A stretch of DNA of 64,000 nucleotides from Paragordius varius (Eukaryota; Nematomorpha), in the NCBI GenBank assembly GCA_964247055.1, contig OZ176054.1, positions 5,022,001 to 5,086,000 on the forward strand. The letters are read 5' to 3'. Below are positions 35,429 through 50,200 of the stretch, one piece after another. A model generated the notes under the pieces. The model had not been told where the DNA came from. It did not search any database and saw only the letters and a list, made by a program, of their open reading frames with translations. Made by a program: the position numbers and the translations under genes. Numbering within the stretch: position 1 is the stretch's first letter; every line of letters begins with the position of its first letter.

Positions 35429-37373
35429 CAGGGCTTCTTAAACTATGGGTCGCGACTAGGGTTGTGCTGACCTGGTCTTGACTACTTATTTTTTAACCAC
35501 GGTTATTAAAAAAACAGCTGTTTTTTTCAACAATTGCTAGTATTTTTTAGAAGAGAGTAAGATTTTATTATTTAATATATTTTTTAAAAAATAAAAATTA
35601 AATATTTAAATATGCCTTAACAATACAATAAAAATTGTTAAACATGCATCGTTATAACATTTGCATTTAAGCAATTTTAGTTATTTCCAAAAACAAAACA
35701 ATCAGGCACTTTACAAAACATGCAATTATTATATAAGTAAACCAAAAAAATGAAAAACCCTATAATTTAATATTTTATGAAAGAAAATGTAAAACAAACT
35801 AGGTAAAATTTTATTTGAATCCAGTATTAAAAGCTATGTTTTGAAGATTCGGAAGGCCACAAACATGTGGCAAAATTCATTTAAAAACAAATTTCTTGAT
35901 TATATTTGATTGAAAATATTTGTAAGTAAATATTAAAAAAATTGTATAATACAAACCTTTAAGAAAAACATGACATTATTAGTGAAACGCAAATGTAATT
36001 CGAATATTATTTTGACAATCCAATATCGCATGATACTTACTTAAGTAAAAGGTGGTCATGACCGTGGTCAAGTCCATGGTCTGACTGGATCTACCGGACA
36101 TTTTTGAAAAAGCCGTCAAATGCTTAACCCTAGTCGCGATCCCATTTGGGGTCGCGAGTGATAAAAATACAATTATACAATAAATGTTTTTTAACTTGTA
36201 AAATATATATTTAAAGAAAAATAACAATCATCGTAGATAATAAACCGAATAATTCTGAAAAATATTATCAAAAAATTTGTTATTGTTATTTCGAAGAAAC
36301 TATATAAACATTTAGTGTTATTTTCATTTAGCCATTGTATGATTGTGAAGAAGAGCATGTTATTCCGTATTAGTCAGTTTAAAAAAATTACCATTTATAC
36401 TCGTATATTGTTGGATTTACCACCAGCCAGTTTAAATAAATTTATTTATATCGATGAAAGTATTAGTGTTATAAAACACAAATTGCCAAGGCATTTAACG
36501 ATTTTTAAAGATTTTATGTTTATTATTGTGTTTTTAATAAATCGATTTAAATATTTCTCAAGTTTTATAACAATTATCATCAACTACATAATTTTTCCTC
36601 ACATAACAAACAGGTATTTATAGTATTAAATTATTGGAAAATGTGAATTTGCTGCTTTTTATCAAAATGACTTGTGGCTTATCCAAGCTGTGTTATTTGT
36701 CAGATGTTTTGCGAAGTTAAACGATTTTAACTAGTCTCTTCAAGGAAAAAATAGAAATATAATTACCTCAAACGATAAAATTGAAAGTTTTATTCAAAAT
36801 ATCAGTATTTGGAAAAGTAGGGTCGAAAATTCGATTGTTTTTCAGTGTAGACAATTTTGTAATTGAGAAAATTCAATGTAAACTTTAATTGCAAAAACTA
36901 TTCACTTAAAAGCGCTAGAAAAACAGTTCCGGACATATTTTATTTTAAGTATTGATAAAAGCCGTTTTGGTTCCATACATATTATATTCAAATATTGATA
37001 AAAGTCGTTTTGGATTGGATTAAGAGAGATTGATCATCTGCCACAAGCTCAAGAGGAATTTGCTGATTATTCGTGTGATTCAACCTTAAAATTAAAATTC
37101 CAAAAAAAGCCCTTGACTGAATTCTGGATCAGAACTAGAACTGAATTATCCACAATCGCTGATATGGCGCTAAATGTACTTCTGCCATTCAACACCACAT
37201 GTTTATGGGAAGTTACTTTCTCAGCTTAAACACACATTAAATCTTAATATCGTTCAGCGATAAAAAATATTGAAGAGGTCTTACGTCCAGCAGTTTCATA
37301 CATTACACTAAGATTTCATTTGTTATGCAATAAAAAACAGGCTCATCTCCATCTCATTAAATTTTTAACGTAA
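35429..37373 (+). mobile_element. ZBED5/Buster-like hAT relic (right copy)
   Basis: Duplicate of 4,601-6,545 with the same nested MITE (35,457-36,132). Confidence 0.75.
35457..36132. mobile_element. hAT MITE family 1 (duplicate of 4629-5304)
   Basis: Moved with the segmental duplication; identical ends and flanking octamers. Confidence 0.85.
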
Positions 37374-37720
37374 CTCTAATTTAATATTTGCTGTAATAAC
37401 ATTTTTGATTTTGTACTAATTGATTTACCTATCTAGAAGTTTAAAATACATAATGAGTAAAATTCGTTTAATTTTATTGTATCAACTATTAGCCGTAATT
37501 ATATTCATTGAAACATAGTTGTTTAAATGAAATCAAAGGTAAACTATTTACTTTTCCAGACTTAGTTTGCATAATACGCAGGCAATATTGGTTAATTGAT
37601 AAAATAACAAAAATGTTGTTAACTATATTATATATATACATGTAAAATTTTTATCAATTTCTTCTACTGTATGTTGAAAATATGTTAATAATTCTTAGAT
37701 TTGCTCTCAAACATTTACAC

Positions 37721-40610
37721 CAGTGATACTCAAACCGCGGCCCGCGGGCCGCATGCGGCCCTAAGAGTGCTTTAAAATTGCTCTATGACCATATCGATAT
37801 TTATATTATTTTATTAACACATAAACGAATTTTCGATTATTTTAATATTAATTGATTTTCTTTAGAAATTTTGGTAGTTTTTATTTTTTACCCAATTCGA
37901 AATGTAAAAAATTTTCCTACATTAAAATAATTTCAAATTTTTGGCACACGTTGCTTCTGTGTCTGTGGTCTATTTTCTTTTCTATTTTGAAATTTTTTTT
38001 GCAATCCTTTTTTGTATTTAAGCAAGCCTTTCACTTAAACTTGCATATACATATTCTTTTCATAGCTCCCTCCTCATTTTTTATAACTCTTTCCCATAAA
38101 TTATTTTTCAAATAAACATCATTAAATTTCAACTTGTTTTTTTATAGCGTAATATTTTTTGAAAAAATTTTCGTAATATTTAAACATAAATTCAAAGGAT
38201 GACATCTAATGCTAAAAAACGTAAATTATCCGATGAATATCGCCCTTTAAAAAGAATGGGAAGATGAATTCTTTGTCGTTTAAAATATAAATGTTGTTAT
38301 TATATATGGAATAATTCAGCAAAAATAATATAAATTTATTATAATATTTCGATTACTACAAGTAATCTTTGTCAAACGTAAAAATAAAATAAAATTATAA
38401 ATTAAAATTTAAATTATAAAGTAAAAATATTTAATGAGATATGAAACTAAAAAAACATGTGTGTATTGTTAATAAGAAAAAAATTTGTAATGTTATTAAT
38501 ATTATTAAGATCCTTTTTTCTGTTCATTATATTTCCTTCTTTGTTAATATAAAAACTTTCCTTCAATATTCTTTTTGTTCTATTTTCCTCTGTATCGACA
38601 ACTTCGGCATCCCAGTTTATTTTATGTTTACATTTAAAGGCATGATATGCCAAAGCCGAATCATTAGTTTTATTCTTGCTAACTGCCGTTTTGTGTTCTT
38701 TTATCCTAACATCTAGTCCTCTTTTTGTTTGTCACCTGCCTTATATGTAAGGAGAACATAATTATAAAAAAATACAATATTGAAAGAATTTTACAATCCA
38801 TTTTTCTCATAAATTACCAGAAAATCATGTAGAAAAACGAAAAATATAAAAAGATTAAGGAATTAAACCAGAAAGGATAATCTATTATGTCCATAGCTTT
38901 CTCCCAGGAAAAAGTTGTATAATTAGCTACGTATGAAATTTGTTATATTTTAGGAAAAAATATGAAACCGTTTGTTGATTGCCAACTAAAAGAATGTCTA
39001 ATAAATGGTTGCACCTTTTTATTTGATAAATTCCATATAAAGATCAAATCATGAGGCAAATTAAAAACTTCAACTTTCTGCAACATGTGCTCGACGCATT
39101 GAAGATATGTCTAAATATATTTTTAACAATACAATATTGGCTTTGAAAAACAGCAAATATTTTGGTAATGCTATTGATTCTAGCACTGATATTAGTACAA
39201 CACCTCAATGTGCGCTCTTCGTAAGATTTTGCAACGACAACATAATCAACGAATATTTAAAATTTTTACCAATAAATAATACCACGAAAGGAAGTGATTT
39301 TCTCGAAATAATTAACACCTTTTTCGATAATAATGATATATCTATGAAAAAATGGTGTCAATCTGCACAGATGGCTGTCCCTCTATGATTGGAATAACCA
39401 AAGGATTTATTCCTCTTTTGTAAAACAAATATAATTTACAAAATATTTTATCCTTTCACTGCTTTATTCATCAAACTTGGTTTCGCGTGTAAAAGATGAA
39501 TCACTCAATTCAGTAACGGTTGTGGATATAGTTAACCGCATCCGTGGCAGAGAATTCAACCGCTGTAAATTCAAAAACCTCCTGAAAGATATCGACAGTG
39601 AGTTTAATTATATTCTTTTGTACACCGCTGTGAGATGGTTATAGCAAAGTATTAAATAGATTTTTTGTTTTAAGACATGAAATTCTATTATTTATAAAAG
39701 ATAACAGAAAGTTTGACGAGGAAATTAGTAACATATGGTAGGTTTTATTAGCCTACCTTTGAAACATTACTTATAAATTTTTTTAATAAGTCGTCCAGGA
39801 AGCAAAATAATAACCCAAATTGTTAATGTAATATCTTTTAAAAATTAATAATATAAACTAGATTTTATAAATTAAACACTCCTATATTTTCCAACACTTA
39901 AAACGATTCATAAAAAATATATGGAATTTACCGCGGAGATTAATTTAATAATAGATCATCTAACATTTTTATCTAATGAGATATAATTTAGATTTCAAAA
40001 ATTAAATTATATTAAAAATTGCTTAAAACTCGTGGAAAATCCATGGCATATGGATATATTAAATATTAAACAACTTGAGAGCATTTCGGTTTTGATCAGG
40101 CGCATATTATTGAAGACTTTGTAGGTTTAAAAATTCCAATTTGGATATTCAAAGAGAATCGTTGAGAAGAAAGATATGTAGAGTTTTGGCAAGATGTGCC
40201 AAATAAATATGAAAATATATAAAAATGTGCCCAAGTTATCCTAACTCTTTTTCACGTGTGAGACGTCATATTCAAAAATAAAATATACATACAGAAACCG
40301 CTTAACCGATGATCATATGGACGTATTAAGATTGGCCTGTCATGAGGTGAAACCAAATTTGTCAAAAATATTTGTTAATATCGAAATAAAAATTGTTATC
40401 AAAATATTTTAATTTTTTAAACAAAATGGTAAACCAGATTTTAGCTGGATTTACATGCGATCCGCAAAAAATTCATTGTGCTGACTTAGAGTATAAATAT
40501 CTTCATATGTGTTAAATAGCTATAGAATATATGCCATTATAAGGTTCATGGCCCTCGAAAAAAAAATATATTTTATTTGCCCCGTCAAATTTTTTTGGTG
40601 AGTACCACTG
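37721..40610 (+). mobile_element. Degenerate hAT element with Penelope-like insert (right copy)
   Basis: Carried over by the segmental duplication from 6,893-9,782 and identical to it in everything I compared, including the open segment at 39,107-39,388. Confidence 0.85.
38448..38733 (-). pseudogene. Penelope-like element fragment, GIY-YIG endonuclease region (right copy)
   Basis: Identical copy of the fragment at 7,620-7,905, moved with the segmental duplication. Confidence 0.7.
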
Positions 40611-40967
40611 GTATAAACTGAGGGAGCTATGTTTTCCTTTAATATTGGTTTCGCTCTGAATTTTTATTTTTTAATATAAACCTTCAAGTACACTAGCTGC
40701 CGAGCAAAGAAGAAATAATGGGTTATCGTTGATATTCATAATTTTTTAAAATAACTCTAGATTTATGATTTATTTCTTTATATATATATATATAGAGATT
40801 AAATGGACATCTTGGGTTAAGTTTATATTTTAAGTGCATGTAAAAAACCCCTAGAAAATGAAACAAATATCAAACTTGGTTATCATAAATTACATGCGCA
40901 TGTTGTAGGTAAAATGTTCAAGAATAATATTTTGCATCTTAATTATAAATTAAAAATTCTTACAATA

Positions 40968-41138
40968 CAGTAGCGTATGCAGTAAAAGATTGTCAGTGCA
41001 AAATAATCTTAATGAACACAAAACAGGGGGACAATTTTCATATATTAATTATCATTCAGTCCTATTTATAAACATATCCATAATATCCCCCTATTAAGAT
41101 TATTTTGCACTAACAATCTTTTACTGCATACGCTACTG
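40968..41138. mobile_element. Tc1/mariner-like MITE, 171 bp (right copy)
   Basis: Duplicate of 10,140-10,310 through the segmental duplication. Confidence 0.85.
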
Positions 41139-44100
41139 TAAATAGGCTATTATTATTTTAAGGCTTAAAAATGCGCATGTTGAAAGTTGACATATCAAAC
41201 ATCAAAACAATTAAAAAAAATTATAATCATTTATAAATACGAATTTCTGACAATTCTATATAGACATGACTGTAATAAAAGTTCTTTCTTTATTTTTAAA
41301 ATGTCCCTGACATCGCTTACTACCTCTATTATTGTCAATCATTTTAGTGACATTTAACAAACATAGTAATATTAAAACCAAACCAAAATTGACTCAAGAT
41401 TTGTATCAATTCAAAATGTGCACCTCGGATATCTCCGTTTTGTTTACACAATTTAGTTCTGTTAGTTGATTTCTCATCTTTGGAATGGTTATTATTACGC
41501 ATCAAAGTTGTCGATTATTGTATTATCTGGTAGTTGACTTTCTTAAAAGGGAATTTAACTGGCTAGCGTATTACCTTTTGAGAGTCTTTTATTGTAACGG
41601 TCTCATGTAAGATAAAATCCCAGCTTAGTCTCCCACTTCCCCTCGCCATTCTGAGCATAACTTTAAATCATTAATCGTACATGGAAAGAACTTAATACGA
41701 GAAAGCAGAGGATTGTGTTGTATTTACTGGAAGATTGGTAAAATGATTCGCATTTTGATAGCCCATAGACACGTGCTATATGCATGTTGAGGAGACACTA
41801 GTTTTAATATATTTATATCTGCTTTTAATCTGCCTATCGGCCTTCCTGCAGATTTTGCTCTTGGGATGCTAGCCCATAGATTTTGTGTATTTGAGCTTTA
41901 AATTGCTCAAAGGCGATAAGAATTTTTTAACCGTTTTCGGAAATCTATATCGTTGAATAGAATTTCGCAGTCACTTAGCGATTTTGGATTTGAACTTTCA
42001 CACAAATTGTGTGGACCCATTTGGTCTTTCCCAATGCTCGTGCCTACTGATAGTTTTTGTGATACATAAAATACCTCTGCAGATTGCCATCGAGTTATAA
42101 TGAGTCTCATCCAATAACTCTTACACTTTATTGTCATCATAGTTGTGTGGTCTATTAAGGTACCCACCCGCTTAATCAGAGCTTTTAAATTTATAGAACC
42201 ATAAATCAAATGGTTTAATCGATGGACTTTCAATATGTTTTTACCAGCCAAACAATAATTTTTAACGGTTTTTCTCCACTGATAAAATGAATACTAAAAT
42301 CATGCACCCAAGGCGCAAAATCAATATGCCTACCGAATGATAAAAAAATCTATAGTTTTTCATGGACTCAGCTTTTGTGTGCTTGTCGTTTTATTCAGGT
42401 AATCAAAATGGCGTCTGTGTCAAATTAATCGACTGTATACTTTTCGCAGAAGTCTTTTTTGCTTATTAGGCAATGAATTACACTGAACTTGGTAAAATAA
42501 GTGTTGGACCCATAAAATTATAATTTTGTTTTTATAATAATTTACAATAACACATATTTCTTATTTAAATTGGGTAGGTATATTATAGTTATTGTATAAA
42601 TTAATTGATAATATCGCTATTATTTTAAGAGAGTACAGTAGCATATGCTGTTGTTAAAATACTTTTTAAAAATGATGTACCATCAAAAAATATATACTAA
42701 AATTTTCAATATATAGCCTATTTTTGCCGTATATTTTACTCTTAGTATCTCTAGTTGGGAACGATAAACTCGTCCTAGCTCAAACATTTATAAATGGTGT
42801 TGTATTTAACAGGGGTTGGGCCCACGCCCAGCGCCCAATTAAAAAATTTAGCCTTAAATTTTTGCTTTTGTGTAGGTAATATCTCAAACCCCTACTGAAT
42901 CCATGTGGTAGAGTTATTAAAAAACGTGCCTCTGAGCCAAATTTAATTTCCACATGGTGGCAAATCGTAAATTTTGGGTCAGCGGCTATTTTAAAAGGTG
43001 TTCGACCATAATTTATATTCTTTATATGGATATTTACTAAATTTTGGGAAAAATTGCTATGAAGCCAAAGCGGTTTAAATTCCAGAAATAGGATTGAGCA
43101 CATTAGCAAATCTTATACAATATAGAAACAATTGACGGTAGTATGTAACAATTATATTTAGTATGTTGATATTTTATTTATATTACACGCTATGTATAAA
43201 TTGTTTAATTTAGCCATGCTAAAAACTTGAGTTTTTTAATAAATAATTAAATTATATTTTAGACATAAAAACCCAAAACAAGCATTAATAGCTTTGTTAA
43301 AGTCAGTAAGAAAAACTGAAAATTTTAAAAATGATTATATAACAGGAAAATCTTAAACTTGATTATGGAACGGCTCATCATTTTGAATACTCTCTCCACC
43401 TGTGTAGTTTAAAATGGTGCCAATGTTCATTATTTCGTTTAAACTGCAGCCCTCGAAAAGATTTTTACGGTCTACAAGAAATTGAAGAAGAAAATTTCAA
43501 ATATTTTTATTTTAAGCAAAATAACTGGTAAAATTATAAAAAATATAATATTTACTTAGATATATTTAGAATTATATATATTTCTTTTATCACCATGTAA
43601 AGCAAAATTTACATTTTAAGCCGTTGAAAACTTATATACCACTTATTACTCTTGAATTTGATTACATAAAGTACTATGAGTTTTTAGGGGAAATATTTTT
43701 AATTCCTTATTTTTATATAACCGTAAAGAGACAAAATTTAATTCTTTGAGACAGAGGAATAGCTTCTTGATTTTTTAAAAAAGTAGCATAAATCCAAATA
43801 TATTTTTCCAAATTTTGCCAAAATTATAAACAAAAATTATTACAAGATATATAATGGTCGTAAATTTAGTTACAATATCATAAAAATATTAAGATATTTA
43901 TTGATGTCTTTGTTATATGCCCACCAGTGTTTTGATCTAGAAATGCGGCCTCCGAAACCTCTTCAGTAACTAAGATTAAATTAAATTAATCAGCTAATTT
44001 CATATGCCAAATTCATGAAAGAAATTCCAAGCTTCTGAGAATAAAAATTATTAAATGTTATCTTTGCGATTAAAATAAAGTGTGAATAGATAAAATAAAT

Positions 44101-44166
44101 TATTCTTTTGTCGGAAACTCCATAATTTATTGAAGACTTTCCATTTGATGAGATGCTGTTTGTATG

Positions 44167-44172
44167 TTTTAT
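44167..44172 (-). terminator. AATAAA poly(A) signal candidate, secreted-protein gene (right copy)
   Basis: Identical duplicate of the signal at 13339-13344. Confidence 0.35.
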
Positions 44173-44248
44173 TAGTATGAAATTATAAATCACACATTTT
44201 AAATATACCCCAAGATATAAAGAATAAAAAAGCCATAAATTTAATTAA

Positions 44249-47200
44249 TTAAGCAAATTTAGGTTTTAAACTGATGCAACTCCCATTTTTGTTATTGTCT
44301 TTATCTTCCAATGAATTACCGTAAAAGACCAGAAGATTGTTCAACTTGACGTATTTTTCATATTGAGGATATGTAACGTGCAATTCATACGAATTTTTTT
44401 CCATGATTCCTTCCAAAGTGAAATTATAAATTCTTTCAGGAGCCGAAATCTATATAAGTAATAAAAATTATTTATTTATTCTGTTTTTTAGTGATGTCCT
44501 CATTCCGCAGCCACATGCGGCCCATTCAAATTTGGAACATTCCCAAATAAATTGTTCGCAAAAATATTACTTTTCGTAATATAAATATAAAAAAATTATT
44601 TCCAAATTAATTTTGGCAACAAACTAGCAAAAATTGATGAAATAAATTATTTTTCAATTCACGCGTAATTTATATATATAGTTAGTTTGTTATCTATCTA
44701 ATAAAATCTTGATCAATGCCCGTGGGATTTTGAAAATGCGGCATGGGAAGGCAATTTTGTGCAACCCTATTCCATTTACTAGAACATTTCATAATCTCGA
44801 AAAGGTGACAAATTATGTTGAAAAAAAGGACTTACATTACGCTTCTCATATTCTATATTGGCTCGATCAACGAATATCAATTGGGCTTGAGTGAATAGCA
44901 AGGTAATCTCTATAGTTTTGCAATCCAAAATCTTGAATTCAGCATCGTTTTCGGAGTGATTTGAAACGACTAAAACATATAAATGTTAACATATACATAA
45001 GAGATGTAATTGTAACAAAAAATGTTTTCTTACTGAAAGAACCAATTAACTGCGAAGAGCCATATTTCACTATCACATTATTTGTTATTGTATTTAGGGT
45101 TAAGAATGTAATATAACTGTCATTAGTCTAATATTATAAAAATTATATATATATATATATTTATATATAATAATCGGTCATATAGCACATATATCATTTT
45201 TCAGTCAGCAACACTTTTTCGATTCAACGCAAAATTTTTCATCCAAACGGATTCCGTTTGCTTGCAAAAATGTTGCGTTAATGTTGCTTTTTACTGAAAA
45301 TTAGGATATTATAAAAATTTATCACTCCAATTTTTGATTATGCTCTATTATCTATAATTGGAAAAAATGTTTTTTTCGAAGGTGTGGTTGTTTATAAATT
45401 AATATACGTAAACTCCTCATAATTGAAATAAAAAAATTAATCTCAAAAAAATCATATTTTTTCAAATGTTTAAACAAATATAGGCATTCATTACTACTTT
45501 ATTACCATTGTTTTTTTAAAATTGGGGTGTTATGTCAGGAGCTAGCTTAATTTGTTACAAAAAGAAGTTTTATTTTGGCAAAATAATTTGCAAAATATTG
45601 AATAAAAAAAGGTTTTAATTTTTAACAGTTACGTAATTTATACGGTTTAAAGGTTAGCTTAAAATCTATTAAAACAAAGCCATGAATCCAAAATCAATTG
45701 TCAAATGCTATATAATGTATTAGTTAATAAAATATATTTTAACCATAATTTTTTTATAGTATTAATTAATAAATCCAGAAAAATTACGACAAAAAGGTGA
45801 TGAGGTTTTTTTCCTTTTAAATTGAACCGGAACAAAAAACGGTACCGGTTCCAATCCCTGGTTAAAATGAATACAATACTTGTTTCTTAATGTTGTTGTA
45901 ATTGAATCTATTATTGATTTCTACATGGTAGGTGGTATTACAGGATGGCCAAAACAAAAAAATTTCAGAGACATCTGAATCGTTAGGTCTACTTGTGAAG
46001 CGCATTCTCTGCAGTTGCTTGTTAAAATTTATCCTACCGCAAACATCTTAATATTAAAATATAAAGGCACCATACCTTTGACATCATCCTCAAAATATAA
46101 CATATAAAATGAATCCCAGAGACTACATTTATTTGGCTTATGTTCATTGGGAGCGTATATATCCTCCCCTACATTTGGGGAATATTTTCGGGCTAAATCT
46201 GTTAGGGCGATGCTAGAAACGCTTTCGTGTTCAGCAATGTTGAATTTGTCTATTGATACTTTAGTTTTATTTGGGTGGTGAAATGAATTGTATTTATCCA
46301 AATGTATAATTATTGTGAATGCGCGTATTCCCAAATCATACACCACTTTCAAAATACCATTCAGATCAGATTTCCTAATATCAATTTCACGGATCTATGA
46401 AAATACATATTCAATATTTTTAGCTTTTATTGTTATTGTATACGGCGCTTAAACTTATGATATAAAAATATATTATATATATAATGTTAATCTTACATTT
46501 GTCCAAGTCTTATTATGATTTTTCGATACATATTCCACTTGAATGTTAGTATCTGGAATCATTTGCAAAGAAATATTTACACCTTGACATTGGTTATTTT
46601 CAGTTATTTCTTTCATCTTAAGCATATTATTTTGATAGGCATGGAAGGTTCCTTTAGATATACAAATATTAATTAAATTCCCCCTGTAACCCTTTGATTC
46701 CACTCTTTAACTTAACATTTAAAATTCCCCTTTTCAACACATCTAATACACCTGTCAACATTTCATTAATTTTATTGAAAATTCTGATAATATATTATTT
46801 TTATATTAGCTAACCATTTTATGTGTTTTTCTAATCTGAAAATTACAAATACTAAATTTACTTTCCTAAATATAGCGCACCATGATGTATGATTTTTTAC
46901 GATTTTATATATACCATTTACAATTTGAATTCCTAAAAATAAATTATGTGTTTTGAAGTCAGAATTCGCAGAAATATGCTCATAACATCTTAGCGAAATA
47001 ATACTCATTATTAATATATAAAATATCTTTATGGCATATATTATTATTTTAATAATATTCTAATTTTGAACAAAATATCATTTTTAAAAATAAAAAAAAA
47101 GGTAATTTTTAATCCTGAAAAACATAATTCATTTTAGGGGGAATTCGAATCGTTCGAGGGTGATTTTGATTTGTTCGAGGGTGAATTTGAATTGTTCAAT

Positions 47201-50200
47201 GGTCAATTTGAATGTAAATAATATATGGCCCGCTAGTATATATATCATATTAGTTTGTGTTAAAAGCTCTTACAATGACCCAAAAAATAATTGAAAGAAA
47301 AATTAATTATCGGTTAATTATATTTATTTATACTATAGAATAAAAATAATAATTTGTGAATTGCGAAAAAAGTGAACGTTCTTACAGCAAAAAAGGGTGA
47401 GCGAATATTAAGCTATTATTTGGTACTGTAAATTCCAGGCATTTAAAATACCTATTTTACATAATTAAACTATTTAAAATGGAAGAGATTAAAGTTAATA
47501 AATCATGCCTATATTTTTCTTCAAATAAAATCAAAAGACAAATACATTTCTTTATTTTTAGTAGGGTGTATTTAAATGTTTCAAGGTGAATGCAAAATTG
47601 GATTGTTTAATGTGAATAAGGGATTAAATTCAAAATTTTGAAATAAGCGTTTAAAATTCGAACGTTAAAAATTTGTTCCGAATCGATATAAATTTAGCTA
47701 ATCAACAATTTTATGTGTAATACCTAATCTATTTTTTTTCGAAAAAATTCCAGCTTGTTCGATCCCCACATCATACACTGTGTTAATTTGTAAATCAATA
47801 AAGGCTACGTTTCCTTGCCACTGCATGTCAATATAATAAATCATATTATGGCATAAATTATCAGTACTTATCGCAAACATTTAGCTAAATAAATTTTTTT
47901 TATGAAAGCAAATTACTTGATACCAAATAAATAACTATGAAAAGAAAGACAATATTTTCATAAGTATATATAAACTTCAGCCGTGGGCTTAAAAAGTCTC
48001 ATATATATTTGGACCCGTCTAAAATGGCCAATTCACTTAACCTAAAAATGATTAAATAATGCCGGTATTTCCGGATAAAATATAATTGCCAAATTTCCCG
48101 AATAAAATATTATTAAAAATAGACATTTTGCTTGAAAATTTAATTTATAGAAAAATTTTGGTAAAGGGACTTATTTTAAAACATGGTGAAAACGGTATCA
48201 AAAAACTATAAAATGATATATAAACGCTTTTTTGATAGAGCAAAACATTTTAATACCTCAAAATTAAAATCTTAAGCAATAACGCTCAAACCCAGGTTCG
48301 TTTGATTTGGTTAAATTTTTATGTAAAAACAATTAATATATAACATAAATTTTAAGACGAAAGAATATAAAGTTTTGAAGGAATAAATGTTCAGCAACAG
48401 CGAGTTATATATAACGAGTGTTTTTATAAGATTTTAAGGTGTTTTTATACCGTTTTCATCATGCCTCAAATAGTATGGAATACATTTCATCAAAATTTTG
48501 GTAAAAATTTAATTTTTAAACATAGTATGCATTTTACAAAAAATATATTTTTTGATGCTATAATTTTGCATTTAATCGCCTCTTGGCATTTTTGTGTTTA
48601 TTTTAAGATAAGACCCATTTAAGAAGGCCAGAAAAATTTGGGACATTTGGAGTCCACATCTAATATCTCATATGGCTCGTAAGGCTAAAATTCAACAGTT
48701 AGTAATCCTAATACATTTATCTTTAGAAATATATATAATTTATGAGGATATTTATTAGATATGTTATGTTTTTCAATATTTTTCTGGAGTTAAAGTTTTG
48801 CATAACCAAGGTTGAAGAATATTTACTATGCGGGATTTATCTGAAAGTATCATATAATTTATATGTCCTACAATAGAAATATGCCTGAATTTAGATTTTT
48901 GACAGATTGCATTTTAATTTTAAATACTAGGAAAATATTACTTTAGTCTAACAGATTATGGTCATTTGGTGCTATTTTTGGAGGTGTCAGCAAGTTTAAA
49001 CAAAATATAGAGATGGTTTTTACCAAATACAAAAAAAACGCTACATAGGCACACATTATGTCAAATTTTTGGATTAAAAAAAATATTTATAATGTTAATT
49101 AATTAAAAACAAAACAAGTGGATTTTATTAGAATTTTTATGCATGCTAACATTTATATTCGTAATTTTTTGCTAAGCAGCGATCCTGTCATTAAAATTAA
49201 AGTAAAAACCAAGGTTTTTTTGGTGAAAATTTCAAATATGTTTTAAATTAAGTTGAGAATTGGTTTTACTAAAAACTTAAATCGCATTCTAGAAATTTGC
49301 GACATTTTAAGGAACTAGGATTTTCATCGAAATTTCTATCCGTTAAATATAATAAAATTATAGAATCTGTTGCAAGACCCTTGAGTTTTCAATTCAAAAA
49401 ATTTGCAAAAATGCCAATTATTTATTTTCGATGCTCACTATCAAATTAGATAGGAAACTCATGTGTTTAATATTCAGGCTGTTTAATACAACTTTGGTGG
49501 GGAAAGTTGAGGTTTTTCGAAACTTTAGATAAGTGCTCGATTTTACGAATTAGCTTTCAAAAATTGCTTAACACTTCTTGACCTTTTCGAGTACGTTTTA
49601 GGGCCAAAATATTTTTAAAATATTTATAGCATTGGGCCAAATTTAAAAATATGCTTTAGGCACATGAGACAAAAAATTTTTTTAATTAAAATTGTAAAAG
49701 TTTTTAGACTTTTTCGCCGCCATTTTTTTCTTTAATTTATAGATCATGAATACTTTGACTCCCAATTTAGTTCCATTTTTTTGCATGAAGCCAAATGTGA
49801 TACCCAATGATTCCCAAATACATTTTTAACTCCTTTGCTATTATAATATACTTAAAGCAATGTGCCGTTTTCCTTAACCATTTCTAAACACGCTTTCTTA
49901 AGCCTTATACATTTTTGAATAACGTTAAGATCAAAAGATAAAAAATCACCTCGTAAACTGAAGTGTCGTATGTTGCTCCGTATTCTAGTTTCATGCTTTT
50001 AACAGTTAAATTAGGTTTGGTGTAGGAAGGTTCCGCGTTCAAAATAATTAGGGCTCGATCATTTAGTAATTTGAAAGTTTGAAACATGGTATTTTCTGCT
50101 CACATAAACAGATATTTAAATGGTAAAATTTTTTTAAAACATATTCTTTATACTATACAACCCAAATTTAGGCTATAATTTAATAGTTTACCATATATTC